A DNA stretch of 64,000 bases from Ruminococcus sp. (GTDB lineage Bacteria > Bacillota_A > Clostridia > Oscillospirales > Ruminococcaceae), in NCBI GenBank assembly GCA_017480485.1, contig JAFVAN010000013.1:26406-90405 (forward strand). Direction: 5' to 3'. Position 1 is the first letter of the stretch; each line of letters begins with the position of its first letter. Under the pieces are notes generated by a model, which was given only the letters and a program-made list of their open reading frames with translations, was not told the origin of the DNA and did no database searches. Below are positions 42,458 to 51,673 of this stretch, one piece after another. A program made the position numbers and the translations under genes.

Positions 42458-42889
42458 TTACTTGTTGAGCAGCTCCTCCTGAGAGAGCAGGATGTACTTG
42501 CCCTCGAGGGCCTGCTCGGCAGCCTCGTTGCTGTCGGCGCGAAGGATAAGATACGCCTCGGCGCTCTTCTCGCTTACAAAGGCGGAGTACATATACTCAA
42601 CGCTTACGTTGTTCTCGTAGAGCACCTTCATGGCGCCTGCAAGCCCGCCCGGCTTGTCGGGCAGCTGGATGGCCAGAACATTAGCGATGGTCACGGCGCA
42701 GCCGGCCTCCTTGAGCACCTGCTGGGCCTTGTCGGGGTCGTTGACGATGAGCCTGAGGATGCCGAAATCCTTGGTGTCGGCAACGCTCATGGCCCTGATA
42801 TTGATGCCGTTCTCCGCGAGGAGCCCCGAGATAGCCGAAAGCCTTCCGGGGCGGTTCTCCGCGAATACAGACAGCTGTTTTACTGTCAT
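42458..42889 (-). CDS. tandem ACT-domain protein linked to aryl-CoA metabolism
   Basis: The 143-residue protein starts TVKQLSVFAENRPGRLSAIS, the first ACT unit, and has a second (LAIQLPDKPGGLAGAMKVLY) about 70 residues later. ACT domains bind amino acids. The gene is the last of a cluster with phenylacetate-CoA ligase and indolepyruvate oxidoreductase, a common association suggesting feedback sensing of aromatic amino acids. The start at 42889 follows AAGGAGGAAACAGAA; the longer open frame upstream is not supported. Confidence 0.85.
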   Translation of the reverse strand: MTVKQLSVFAENRPGRLSAISGLLAENGINIRAMSVADTKDFGILRLIVNDPDKAQQVLKEAGCAVTIANVLAIQLPDKPGGLAGAMKVLYENNVSVEYMYSAFVSEKSAEAYLILRADSNEAAEQALEGKYILLSQEELLNK

Positions 42890-43020
42890 TTCTGTTTCCT
42901 CCTTAGAGTTGATTTTGTTTATGCTTGCTCCTCGCCGCAAACGCGGCTCGGAGAAGTGCGGAAAAAGGTATTCTCCCCCTGCGGGGGAAGAGCTTTTCCG
43001 CTGGGTTATAAAATACTATT

Positions 43021-43110
43021 TCGTATCGCGAGGGAGCCCTTGCAGACCCCCACAGCTGTAAACGAGCTTGCGAGTGTTCACGCGACTTGCCCCGTCGGGG
43101 CACCGACGTG
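43021..43110. repeat. dispersed repeat family R1, inverted copy
   Basis: Read on the minus strand: GGTGCCCCGACGGGGCAAGT, then CGCGTGAACACTCGCAAG, CTCGTTTACAGCTGTG and GGCTCCCTCGCGATACG, nearly the full R1 unit seen at 37241-37330. Confidence 0.8.
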
Positions 43111-43111
43111 C

Positions 43112-43621
43112 TTATTGGTCAGCCGTAAATAGCACCCACAGGCCGTGCTTGGCGGCAAAGCGGAACAGGGGGACGGCGTCCTGGAGGTATTCAAAGCTAT
43201 ATTCCATGTCCTCCTTGGACAGCTCGTCGGGATAGGTGTCGTCTATCCTGTCGTAGCCCTGCTTGAACTGCTTTTCTGTCAGAGCCTCCAGGCCCTTGAC
43301 CAGCTCTGCTGCCATCAGCGGCGGCTTGGCGGTGATGATGTAATCATCATGCTCCTCCCCGTCGAAATACAGCAGCTCTCCGCCCAGTATCACGCCCCCC
43401 AGAGGGTAGCCGCCGCAGTCGAAGCATAGGCTGCCGTCGGTCAGGGCGCGGTGGATGGCGTCCCAGGACTTGTCCAGCTCGCAGGTGCGCTCGGGGTACT
43501 CCTCAAAATACTCCTCCTCCAGCTCCTCGGAGATGAAGGCAGGACGCTCATCCATTGGCAGACCTCGAAGATGCTCCACCGTCTCCTCAGGCACTGCGAA
43601 CAGCACTCCCAGGCAGCTCAT
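43112..43621 (-). CDS. DUF1877 (YfbM-like) protein
   Basis: The 169-residue acidic protein starts MSCLGVLFAVPEETVEHLRG, has DKSWDAIHRALT near residue 50, PLGGVILGG, and a helical C-terminus (YPDELSKEDMEYSFEYLQDA, FRFAAKHGLWVLF). This layout fits DUF1877, a cytosolic family of unknown function. Its ATG overlaps the paaK stop by one base, so it is co-transcribed, but its role in that pathway is unclear. Confidence 0.75.
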   Translation of the reverse strand: MSCLGVLFAVPEETVEHLRGLPMDERPAFISEELEEEYFEEYPERTCELDKSWDAIHRALTDGSLCFDCGGYPLGGVILGGELLYFDGEEHDDYIITAKPPLMAAELVKGLEALTEKQFKQGYDRIDDTYPDELSKEDMEYSFEYLQDAVPLFRFAAKHGLWVLFTADQ

Positions 43622-44928
43622 TACACAAGCTTCCTCGTGTCGATGACTCTTACGGCCTTGCCCTCAGAGCGGGGGATGGAGTTGGGCTCAACCAGCCTTA
43701 TCTTGGCCTTGATGCCCAGCATTGTGTGCATATCGGCGGCGATCTTCTTTTCAAGCTCCTCGATGCTCTTGATGGTGTCGCTCCACATCTCGTCGGTAAG
43801 CTCCACCCTGATCTCGAAGGTGTCGTTGTTGTTCTCGCGTCCGACGATGATCTGGTAGTTGGGGCTTGCGTTGCTCATCTTGAGCAGCACGCTCTCTATC
43901 TGGGACGGGAACACATTTACGCCGCGGATGATGAGCATATCGTCCGAGCGGCCCATGGGCTTGGTCATCTTTACCAGAGTTCTGCCGCAGGCGCACTTGC
44001 CGCGGGTCAGCACGCAAATGTCGCGGGTGCGGTATCTAAGCAGGGGGAAGGCCTCCTTGGTGATGCTTGTGAACACCAGCTCGCCCTTTGTGCCGTCGGG
44101 CAGCTCCTCGCCTGTGTCGGGGTCGATGATCTCGGCAATGAAGTTGTCCTCGTTGATGTGCATACCCTCCTGGCACTCGCACTCAAAGGCAACGCCGGGG
44201 CCGCTGATCTCGGTAAGGCCGTAGATGTCATAGGCCTTGATGCCAAGGCTGTTCTGTATCTCCTGACGCATCTCCTCTGTCCAGGGCTCGGCGCCGAAGA
44301 TGCCTGCCTTGAGCTTCAGGTCGTCAGGCGACTTGCCAAGCTTCTTGAGGGTCTCGCCGATGTAAGCGGCGTAGGAGGGAGTGCAGCAGATTATGGTAGA
44401 GCCAAGGTCCTGCATGAACTGTATCTGCCTTTCGGTGTTTCCCGAGGACATCGGCAGGGTAAGACAGCCGATGGTGTGGGAGCCGCCGTCAAGTCCTGCT
44501 CCGCCCGTGAAAAGTCCGTAGCCGTAGCAGACCTGGACAACGTCGTCCTTTGTGCCGCCTGCGGCAGTGATAGCTCTTGCGGTGCAGTCGTTCCAGAGAT
44601 CAATGTCATGCTGAGTGTAATAAGCGACTACGCGCTTGCCTGTGGTGCCGCTGGTGGAGTGGATGCGGACACACTCCGAAAGCGGCTTTGCCAGCAGGCC
44701 ATAGGGATAAGCCTCTCTAAGATCCGCCTTCGAGAGGAAGGGCAGCTTGTGCAGATCCTCTATCCCCTTGATGTCGTCGGGGGTAACGCCCTTCTCCTCC
44801 ATCAGGTTCCTGTAGTAAGGCACGTTGTCCCAGACATGACGCACCTGCTTGACGAGACGCTCGCTCTGGAGCTTTTTCATATCATCGGGCTCCATACACT
44901 CGATCTCTTCGTTCCAATATTTGCCCAT
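43621..44928 (-). CDS. paaK: phenylacetate-CoA ligase
   Basis: The 435-residue adenylate-forming enzyme has the P-loop HSTSGTTGKRVVAYY, IYGLTEISGPGVAFEC, the hinge RYRTRDICVLTRGKCACGR and DDMLIIRGVNVFPSQIES. PaaK makes aryl-acetyl-CoA from phenylacetate or indoleacetate plus ATP and CoA. Adjacency to iorB and iorA indicates a joint route between aryl acids, aryl-CoA and aryl pyruvates, the reductive carboxylation used by rumen cocci to build Phe or Trp from aryl acetates, or its reverse for amino-acid fermentation. Confidence 0.93.
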   Translation of the reverse strand: MGKYWNEEIECMEPDDMKKLQSERLVKQVRHVWDNVPYYRNLMEEKGVTPDDIKGIEDLHKLPFLSKADLREAYPYGLLAKPLSECVRIHSTSGTTGKRVVAYYTQHDIDLWNDCTARAITAAGGTKDDVVQVCYGYGLFTGGAGLDGGSHTIGCLTLPMSSGNTERQIQFMQDLGSTIICCTPSYAAYIGETLKKLGKSPDDLKLKAGIFGAEPWTEEMRQEIQNSLGIKAYDIYGLTEISGPGVAFECECQEGMHINEDNFIAEIIDPDTGEELPDGTKGELVFTSITKEAFPLLRYRTRDICVLTRGKCACGRTLVKMTKPMGRSDDMLIIRGVNVFPSQIESVLLKMSNASPNYQIIVGRENNNDTFEIRVELTDEMWSDTIKSIEELEKKIAADMHTMLGIKAKIRLVEPNSIPRSEGKAVRVIDTRKLV

Positions 44929-45072
44929 TGGAATTCCTCCTTTGAAAATAGGGTTATAACTTACCCTGCCAATTTGCAGGGATAATTTACATACTAATGT
45001 GCTCTGCTTTAAATTATTAAAGCCCTGTATTTACAGGCGGACAGCGGGGTCCGCCCGTATCAACTTATGATT

Positions 45073-45657
45073 TTACTCCGCGGCCTCTCTGCCAAGGGCG
45101 AAGGCCTTCCTGTTAAGCTCCAGGAACTTGGGGGGTACGCACTGCTCCAGCGCTGCCTGCCAAACGCTCTCCTCAAACTGCATCTTCTTGGACACAACGC
45201 CCATGAGCACAACGTTGGATGCCTTTGAGGTGCCTGCCTGCTCCGCAAGGGTCAGGGCGTCAACTGCGATAACATCTACACCAAGGTCCTTGATCTTCTC
45301 GATTATGTTCTCGGGATATACCGCCGAGCCGCCGATAACGGGCATCGGGTCTATCTGCTGGGTGCTGGTGACAAGGTGTCCGCCCTTTTTGAGATAGGGC
45401 AGCCATCTTGCGGCCTCCAGCTGCTCAAAGCTGATGATTATATCCGCTTCTCCCTTCACGATAACGGGGCTTGCCACCTCGTCGCCGTACTTGACGTAGG
45501 TGACAACGGAGCCGCCGCGCTGGCTCATTCCGTGTACCTCGCTGACCTTGACCTCAAAGCCCTGAGACAGCAGCACGTTTCCTATTATCCTTGAAGCCAG
45601 CAGCGAGCCCTGTCCGCCCACGCCGACTATCATTATTGATCTTGTTTCCATATCCAA
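45073..45657 (-). CDS. iorB: indolepyruvate:ferredoxin oxidoreductase, beta subunit
   Basis: The 194-residue subunit starts with IMIVGVGGQGSLLASRIIG and KVSEVHGMSQRGGSVVTYVK, the gamma-type domain that binds CoA in 2-oxoacid:ferredoxin oxidoreductases. It pairs with IorA 15 bp upstream to convert aryl pyruvate, CoA and oxidised ferredoxin to aryl-acetyl-CoA, CO2 and reduced ferredoxin, reversibly. Length is typical. Confidence 0.93.
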   Translation of the reverse strand: MDMETRSIMIVGVGGQGSLLASRIIGNVLLSQGFEVKVSEVHGMSQRGGSVVTYVKYGDEVASPVIVKGEADIIISFEQLEAARWLPYLKKGGHLVTSTQQIDPMPVIGGSAVYPENIIEKIKDLGVDVIAVDALTLAEQAGTSKASNVVLMGVVSKKMQFEESVWQAALEQCVPPKFLELNRKAFALGREAAE

Positions 45658-45672
45658 AACTCTCCTCTCACT

Positions 45673-47400
45673 TTATTCCACTATCGCGCCGAACCTGCAC
45701 ATCTCGGTGCAGATGCCGCAGCCGACGCACTGGGTGTGGTCGATGGTCATCTTCTTGTTGTGGATGGAGATGGCGGGACAGCCGATCTTGAGGCACTGCT
45801 TGCAGCCAACGCACTTGTCGTGGTCGCATTTGAGGGCGGGCTTGTGCTTGACGTATTTCAGCAGGGCACAGGGCCTGCGGCTGATGATAACGGAGGGCTC
45901 GTCCTTTTCAAGCTCTTCCTTTATTATCTTCTCGGTCTCGGCCATGTTGTAGGGGTCGGCCACGCGGACGCTCTTGATGCCGATGGCGTGGCAGAGCTCC
46001 TCGAGGTTCACGGCGGCGGCGGGGTCGCCCTTCAGGTTCTTGCCCGTGGTTGGGTTCTGCTGGTGGCCCGTCATGCCCGTGATGGAGTTGTCAAGGATTA
46101 TAACAGTGGAATTGGTGGCATTGTAGGCGATGTTCACAAGGCCCGTCATGCCGCTGTGCATAAAGGTGGAGTCGCCGATGACGGCAACGCTCTTCTTCTC
46201 GGCGTCCTTGCCCAGGGCCTTGTTGTAGCCGTGGAGGCCGCTGACAGAGGCGCCCATGCAGATAGTGGAATCCATGGCGCAGAGAGGTGCGGTGGCGCCC
46301 AGAGTGTAGCAGCCGATATCGCCGGAGACCATGACGCCCAGCTTGGAGAGGCAGTAGAACAGGCCTCTGTGGGGGCAGCCCGCGCACATAACGGGAGGCC
46401 TTACGGGAACGTTCTCGGGGAACTCAACGAACTCTGCGGTCTCGCCCAGTATCTTCTCGCGGACGATGGACTGGGAGATCTCGCCCAGCAGGGAGAAGGT
46501 GTCCTTGCCGTGGACCGTGAGGCCCAGCTTTTTGCAGTGGGTCTCGATAATGTCGTCCAGCTGCTCGATGACGTAAACGGTCTCGCACTTCCGGCAGAAG
46601 TCCTTGATGATCTCCACGGGCAGGGGGTTAACGATGCCCAGCTTTAAGTAGGATGCCTTCTCCCCCAGGGCCTCCTTGGCGTACTCGTAGGAAATGCCGG
46701 AACAGACTACGCCTATCTTTGTGTCGTTATACTCGACTCTGTTAAGGGGCGAGGTCTCGGCATATTCCCGAATGTCCACGAGCCTCTGCTCCACCTGAGG
46801 GTGGCGGCGGATGGCGTTTCCGGGCATCATAACGAATTTCTGGATGTTCTTTTTATAGGGAATGAGCTCCCTTTCCTCTCTGTCGCAAAGCTCCACGGCG
46901 GACTGCGAGTGAGAGACTCTTGTGGACAGCCGCACGATAACGGGGGTGTCGAACCTCTCCGAGAGGTCGAAGGCGGCCTTTGCAAACTCCTTGCACTCGC
47001 TGGAGTCCGAGGGCTCGATCATCATGACCTTGGAGGCAATGGCGTGGTGGCGGGAATCCTGCTCGTTCTGAGAGGAGTGCATTCCGGGGTCGTCGGCAAC
47101 GGCGATGACCATGCCGCCGGTAACGCCGGTGTAGCCCGCAGTGTAGAGGGGGTCGGCGGCCACGTTAAGGCCAACGTGCTTCATTCCGCAGAAGCTCCTT
47201 GCTCCCGCGATAGATGCCCCAAGGGCTACCTCCATGGCCACCTTTTCGTTAGGCGCCCACTCGGCATAGACCTCGTCGTACTTGGCCACCTCCTCGGTTA
47301 TCTCCGTAGAGGGTGTGCCCGGATAAGACGAAACAACGCGGCAGCCTGCCTCATACAGGCCCCTTGCGAAGGCTTCGTTTCCCAGCATAAGCTTTTTCAT
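45673..47400 (-). CDS. iorA: indolepyruvate:ferredoxin oxidoreductase, alpha subunit
   Basis: The 575-residue subunit begins with the pyrimidine-type domain (VSSYPGTPSTEITEEVAKY), continues to the TPP domain with SGDIGCYTLGATAPLCAMDS and the metal motif GDSTFMHSGMTGLVNIAYN, and ends with two 4Fe-4S clusters (CDHDKCVGCKQCLKIGCP and CVGCGICTEMCRF). It is the catalytic subunit that decarboxylates indolepyruvate or phenylpyruvate, passing electrons to ferredoxin. First gene of the ior-paaK unit, 47 bp after nadE. Confidence 0.95.
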   Translation of the reverse strand: MKKLMLGNEAFARGLYEAGCRVVSSYPGTPSTEITEEVAKYDEVYAEWAPNEKVAMEVALGASIAGARSFCGMKHVGLNVAADPLYTAGYTGVTGGMVIAVADDPGMHSSQNEQDSRHHAIASKVMMIEPSDSSECKEFAKAAFDLSERFDTPVIVRLSTRVSHSQSAVELCDREERELIPYKKNIQKFVMMPGNAIRRHPQVEQRLVDIREYAETSPLNRVEYNDTKIGVVCSGISYEYAKEALGEKASYLKLGIVNPLPVEIIKDFCRKCETVYVIEQLDDIIETHCKKLGLTVHGKDTFSLLGEISQSIVREKILGETAEFVEFPENVPVRPPVMCAGCPHRGLFYCLSKLGVMVSGDIGCYTLGATAPLCAMDSTICMGASVSGLHGYNKALGKDAEKKSVAVIGDSTFMHSGMTGLVNIAYNATNSTVIILDNSITGMTGHQQNPTTGKNLKGDPAAAVNLEELCHAIGIKSVRVADPYNMAETEKIIKEELEKDEPSVIISRRPCALLKYVKHKPALKCDHDKCVGCKQCLKIGCPAISIHNKKMTIDHTQCVGCGICTEMCRFGAIVE

Positions 47401-47447
47401 TTATATCTGTCCTTTCAATTTATTGACTATTCTGTTTGCTGACGTAC

Positions 47448-48191
47448 TCAATACTCGACGCCCAGCTCGGTACCGGGGTCGAAGTAGGGCATTACCTCCA
47501 GCTTGAACTTGTTGAGCCTGTGGAGGCGGTCGATGCGCTCCTTGGTGGCCTCGTCGTCTATCTCTCCCGTGCGGATGTAGCGGTCCAGAGTGGCGTAGGT
47601 GAAGCCCAGATTGTCCTCGTCGGTCTTTCCGCAGAGGCCGTCGATGGGCACCTTGTCCACCAGCACAGCAGGCAGGCCCAGCAGCCGCCCGATCTCCTTC
47701 ATCTCCTGCACGGTGATGTGTGCGCAGGGGCTGAAATCTCCCGCGGCGTCGCCGTAGCGTGTTGAATAGCCCACCCAATCCTCGGAGAGGTTACAGGTGT
47801 TGGCGACTCTGCCGTTATTGGACTGCGAGACGGCATAGAGGGTGGCCATCCTTACCCTTGGGGGCAGGTTGGTGAGGCTCTGCCGGGACAGCTCAAAGGG
47901 GATGCTATTTTTAAGGCCCTCCACGGCGTCCCGAATATTGACGATATAGTGGCGGATGCCCAAATGCTCCACCAGAAGCTTGGCCATGTCGATATCGGCC
48001 TGCTCGCCGTTTGGCATGAGCACGCCTATGACCCGCTCGCGGCCCAGAGCCTCGACGCACAGCGCAGCCACGATAGAGCTGTCCTTGCCGCCGGAAATGC
48101 CTATCACCGCGTTGCAGCCCTTGCCGTTCTCCTCAAAGAAGTCCCGTATCCACTGCACGCACTCGTCCTTGACCTTTTTAGCGTCAAACAT
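47448..48191 (-). CDS. nadE: ammonia-dependent NAD+ synthetase
   Basis: The 247-residue enzyme has the PP-loop GISGGKDSSIVAAL, then NLSEDWVGYSTRYGDAAGDF and DKVPIDGLCGKTDEDNLG, as in NH3-dependent NadE; no glutaminase domain is present. It makes NAD+ from deamido-NAD+, ATP and ammonia. I chose the ATG at 48191 after GAAAGGAATGAGC; the upstream extension is a spurious hydrophobic stretch. It is followed by iorA in the same orientation. Confidence 0.92.
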   Translation of the reverse strand: MFDAKKVKDECVQWIRDFFEENGKGCNAVIGISGGKDSSIVAALCVEALGRERVIGVLMPNGEQADIDMAKLLVEHLGIRHYIVNIRDAVEGLKNSIPFELSRQSLTNLPPRVRMATLYAVSQSNNGRVANTCNLSEDWVGYSTRYGDAAGDFSPCAHITVQEMKEIGRLLGLPAVLVDKVPIDGLCGKTDEDNLGFTYATLDRYIRTGEIDDEATKERIDRLHRLNKFKLEVMPYFDPGTELGVEY

Positions 48192-48377
48192 AAAAAGCTC
48201 ATTCCTTTCTGTACACATTATCCTATGATATATTATAGCACAAACCAATAAAAAAAGCAATATTGAGATACATAAATTTCACGGACTTTACATGAGTTAA
48301 AAAGCTGTTAAAAAATAACAGTTGAATATTTCTTCGCTCTCCGCAGCGCAGCGGTTTTTGCTGCAAACAAAAAAACA

Positions 48378-48468
48378 ATGAAGGCCCCTGCGCGGACAAA
48401 ATAAAATTCATCGCCGCAGGCGATACCTTCATTATTCACTTTTCACTATTCACTCTTCACTATTCACT
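48378..48468. repeat. dispersed repeat family R2, copy 2
   Basis: CTGCGCGGACA, CATCGCCGCAGGC, GATACCTT and repeated TTCACTATTCACT units, aligned with the copy at 42296-42402. It fills the gap between nadE and the acetyltransferase gene. Confidence 0.7.
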
Positions 48469-49012
48469 AACTTCCGATTATCCCTATCGGCAGCACCAGC
48501 ATCATCAAGGGCCCAAGGGCGCTGCGCATCAGGGCGCGGTATTCCCGGTTCCCAACAGGCCCGCCGATACCAAGCAGATCGAAAACCACAGGACCCTCTC
48601 TGGCCTTGCTGCCAAGGGGCTCGAAGCCATTTTTGATGTAAAAGCTGCGGCGGCTGAGGCGCTGGGCGTAGTTTTCGGCGCTCTCGTCAAGCTGCTCGAT
48701 GGCAAGGAAAAGCCTTCTGCCGCTGTATTTTCTGCGGGCGGCGGCAAGGATCGCGCTGCCGATGCCCCTGCCTCGCAGGTCCTCCCTGACGGCAAAATAG
48801 AAAACATAGCTCAGGTCGCGGTAATTGACGACATACAGAAGCCCTGCGGGCTCACCGTCGGCCCGGGCCTCAAAAAAATTCACCCAAGGCTTGCGGGACA
48901 TTTTGACGAGCCGCCCGAAGGGCGCCCTCTCGTTTTCGGGGAAGGCCGAAAGGTAAAGGGCCTCCAGCCTTGGAAGGGACTCACTGTCCGCCTTTTTAAG
49001 GGTTATTTTCAT
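48467..49012 (-). CDS. GNAT-family N-acetyltransferase
   Basis: The 181-residue protein has the acetyl-CoA motif REDLRGRGIGSAILAAARRK and the beta-bulge region FLAIEQLDESAENYAQR followed by RRSFYIKNGFEPLG. A hydrophobic C-terminal end (LGPLMMLVLPIGIIGS) is unusual for a soluble acetyltransferase. Substrate unknown. It is the last gene of the ruv operon, 11 bp after ruvB, and its stop lies at the edge of repeat R2. Confidence 0.85.
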   Translation of the reverse strand: MKITLKKADSESLPRLEALYLSAFPENERAPFGRLVKMSRKPWVNFFEARADGEPAGLLYVVNYRDLSYVFYFAVREDLRGRGIGSAILAAARRKYSGRRLFLAIEQLDESAENYAQRLSRRSFYIKNGFEPLGSKAREGPVVFDLLGIGGPVGNREYRALMRSALGPLMMLVLPIGIIGS

Positions 49013-49023
49013 GTGTCATCCCT

Positions 49024-50073
49024 TCAAAGCAATGTGGTCTGGTCATCTTTCAGTATCCCCAGATGCTTGTAGGCCAGCATGGTGGCACAGCGGCCACGGG
49101 GAGTGCGGGAAATGAAGCCCAGCTGCATCAGATAGGGCTCGCAAACGTCCTCGAGGGTAACAGCCTCCTCGCCGATGGCAGAGGCAAGGGTGTCCAGACC
49201 CACAGGCCCGCCGCCGTAGCCCTTGATTATCATTTCGAGCATCCGTCTGTCCAGCCTGTCAAGGCCCAGGTCGTCAACATCCAGCTTATCCAGGGCCATC
49301 TTGGCGATCTCACGGGTGACTCTGCCGTCGCCCATGATATCCGCAAAATCCCTCACCCGCTTTAGGAACCTGTTGGCTATACGGGGCGTTCCGCGGGAGC
49401 GGGAGGCAAGCTCCATTGCGCCGTCCCTGTCGCAGGGTACGCCCAGTATCACCGCCGAGCGCATAATTATCTCGCAGAGCTGCTCGGGGGTGTAGAGCTC
49501 CAGCCGCTCGATAACGCCGAAGCGGTCCCGCAGAGGCGCCGAAAGCTGTCCCGAACGGGTGGTGGCGCCGATGAGGGTGAATTTGTTGAGCTCTATCCTG
49601 ATGGAGCGGGCCGCTGGGCCCTTTCCCATGATTATATCCAGAGAGTAGTCCTCCAGAGCGGGATAGAGCACCTCCTCCACCTGTCTGGAAAGGCGGTGTA
49701 TCTCGTCGATGAACAGCACGTCTCCCTTTTCAAGGTTCGTGAGTATTGCCGCAAGGTCGCCGGGCTTTTCGATGGCGGGGCCGGAGGTGGTGCGGATGTT
49801 CACGCCCATCTCGTGGGCGATGATGGTGGAGAGGGTGGTCTTGCCAAGGCCCGGAGGGCCGTAGAGCAGGATGTGGTCCAGACTGTCGCCGCGCTTCTTG
49901 GCCGCCTGTATGTAGATGGACATATTCTCCTTCACCTTGTCCTGCCCGATGTACTCCGAGAGGGTCTTGGGTCGGAGGCTGAGCTCGAAATCGTCGCCCT
50001 CGTCGCCGTCGCTCTCGATGTGCTGCGGGGCCACAAAGCGGTTCTCGAAATCGAAATCTCCCTGTTCGATCAT
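49024..50073 (-). CDS. ruvB: Holliday junction branch-migration ATPase
   Basis: The 349-residue AAA+ motor has Walker [13 protein letters not shown], Walker [16 protein letters not shown], sensor 1 [19 protein letters not shown] and the C-terminal winged helix ([30 protein letters not shown]). It drives branch migration with RuvA on Holliday junctions. Length is as expected. The start overlaps the membrane glycosyltransferase gene by 4 bases rather than ruvA, an unusual spacing in this operon. Confidence 0.97.
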   Translation of the reverse strand: MIEQGDFDFENRFVAPQHIESDGDEGDDFELSLRPKTLSEYIGQDKVKENMSIYIQAAKKRGDSLDHILLYGPPGLGKTTLSTIIAHEMGVNIRTTSGPAIEKPGDLAAILTNLEKGDVLFIDEIHRLSRQVEEVLYPALEDYSLDIIMGKGPAARSIRIELNKFTLIGATTRSGQLSAPLRDRFGVIERLELYTPEQLCEIIMRSAVILGVPCDRDGAMELASRSRGTPRIANRFLKRVRDFADIMGDGRVTREIAKMALDKLDVDDLGLDRLDRRMLEMIIKGYGGGPVGLDTLASAIGEEAVTLEDVCEPYLMQLGFISRTPRGRCATMLAYKHLGILKDDQTTLL

Positions 50074-51503
50074 AATTTCACTCCCTTGCCGTGTCTTTCC
50101 TGTATGGGGTCGGTCCTGCGCTTCTTGCCTCTCCTGTTGTTTTTGGAGGGCTGGGGCGCTTTATTTGTATCAGTCTTCTTTTCAGTCGGGGCATCGGGCT
50201 TTTTCTCTTCCTGCGGGGCGGCCTCCTCGGTGGCCTTCTCCTCGGTTTTTTCGGTCTCCTCGGCTTCCTCGTCCTTCTCGTCGTCCTCCTCATCGTCCAG
50301 CAGCTCCAGCATGGACTTCATCGGCACCAGCTCGATCTCCTCGTCCTTCTCTGCAAGCGAGCAGTAATAAACGAACAGCACGATGAGCGCCGCAGTTACA
50401 AGGAAGGCCGAGAACCGCAGATCCAGCTCCTCCTTGCCCAGCAGGAAGTGGGCCATAGAGGTGCAGGAGGAAAACTCGATCACGAGCCAAACGGGGGTCA
50501 GCCGCTTGTCAACGAACACCAGCACCAGTCCGATGACCGTTGCGGTGTAGAAATATCTCTCGTGCATATAAGGAAGCAGGTAGGGCACGAACAGCGCGGA
50601 CAGCGCCGCCAGAACCACGGTCCCGCGGACGCCGGGGGTCTGCTCTCTCCTGAAAAGATAATATATCAGGGTCATGCAGCTAACTCCCGCAAGCATAACG
50701 CCTGCCTTTCCGAGCATCTCTCCCTTGGGTCCGCCGACGCCCTTCATCATGGCCCAGATATTAGGCAGGGTCATATTGAGGGTGCTGTACTGTCCCGCCT
50801 GACTAAAATAGATAGTGAACAGGGATGAGAACTCGTGGCCGCAGGCCGCAGAGGGCAGTATCGCCGCAAGATAGACTATCGGGAAGGCCACCAGAGCCCG
50901 GAGGCGCACCTTTCTTTTGAGCACCATCACCATCAGCAGCGGCGCCAAAAAGATTGCCTGAAGCTTGAAGATAAAGCTAAGGGAGAAGCAGGTGACCGCC
51001 ATGACGTCTCGGCCTTGGATGAGGTAATAGACGCACATTACAAGGAACATGGTAAAGATAGAATCGCACTGGCCCCAGCCTGCCGAGTCCAGCAGCACCG
51101 AGGGCATCAGGAAGGCTGCGGCGAAGGAAAGCTCTGCCTTAGTGTCGCTGCCCGTCACCTTCTTCACTATCTTCATCACGAAAACTGCGGCAACGAAGTC
51201 GGCGATGCTCGATACCCATTTTAGCCCGTACATCTTATTCTTGATGGGCAGGGCGTTGATGATTATCATTATCCAGAAATATGGCGGCATATAGTCGCCG
51301 ATGCCATCCCGCAGGGTGCCTGCGGCGCCGAGCTCGTTTATTTTACGAAACCAAGGCTTTAAAAACTGCGACTGGTCTCCCGAGCCCATAGGCAGCAGAC
51401 TTTTCCTTGCCAACAGCCCGAAGGCGATAGTCAGGAACAGAAAACAAGCGCTTGCCAAGCGGCTCGAAGCTTCATCAAGGCTTGATGTTGTCTTTTTATT
51501 CAT
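50070..51503 (-). CDS. GT-C-type membrane glycosyltransferase inside the ruv operon
   Basis: The 477-residue protein has about ten membrane helices. The first loop holds [20 protein letters not shown], and [19 protein letters not shown] is the W-G-Q-CD motif of GT-C mannosyltransferase-like enzymes that use polyprenyl-phosphate sugars outside the membrane. The C-terminal 90 residues form a highly charged cytoplasmic tail ([18 protein letters not shown], then basic). It is transcribed between ruvA and ruvB and overlaps ruvB, so its expression is tied to DNA repair genes. Acceptor unknown. Confidence 0.8.
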   Translation of the reverse strand: MNKKTTSSLDEASSRLASACFLFLTIAFGLLARKSLLPMGSGDQSQFLKPWFRKINELGAAGTLRDGIGDYMPPYFWIMIIINALPIKNKMYGLKWVSSIADFVAAVFVMKIVKKVTGSDTKAELSFAAAFLMPSVLLDSAGWGQCDSIFTMFLVMCVYYLIQGRDVMAVTCFSLSFIFKLQAIFLAPLLMVMVLKRKVRLRALVAFPIVYLAAILPSAACGHEFSSLFTIYFSQAGQYSTLNMTLPNIWAMMKGVGGPKGEMLGKAGVMLAGVSCMTLIYYLFRREQTPGVRGTVVLAALSALFVPYLLPYMHERYFYTATVIGLVLVFVDKRLTPVWLVIEFSSCTSMAHFLLGKEELDLRFSAFLVTAALIVLFVYYCSLAEKDEEIELVPMKSMLELLDDEEDDEKDEEAEETEKTEEKATEEAAPQEEKKPDAPTEKKTDTNKAPQPSKNNRRGKKRRTDPIQERHGKGVKL

Positions 51504-51545
51504 CGTTTTTTCTCCTTTCTAAAATGGGGCTGGCGCCCCATACCC

Positions 51546-51634
51546 CTGCTCGCCGAATGTAGAGGTTTGTGCCTGCGCTCTCTCTGCTCCCTGCGGTCGC
51601 GGCGTTCGCCTCCGGCACAAAGACATTCGGCTGC
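51546..51634. repeat. long imperfect inverted repeat between ruvA and the membrane glycosyltransferase
   Basis: CCGAATGT and TTTGTGCC on the left pair with GGCACAAAG and ACATTCGG on the right, leaving a GC-rich middle of about 45 bases. It could fold into a stem in mRNA between the two operon genes, or be a small palindromic repeat element. Confidence 0.65.
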
Positions 51635-51673
51635 GCCGTGCGTTTTAGTTCAGCGTGCGTATAAAGCTTTCTC

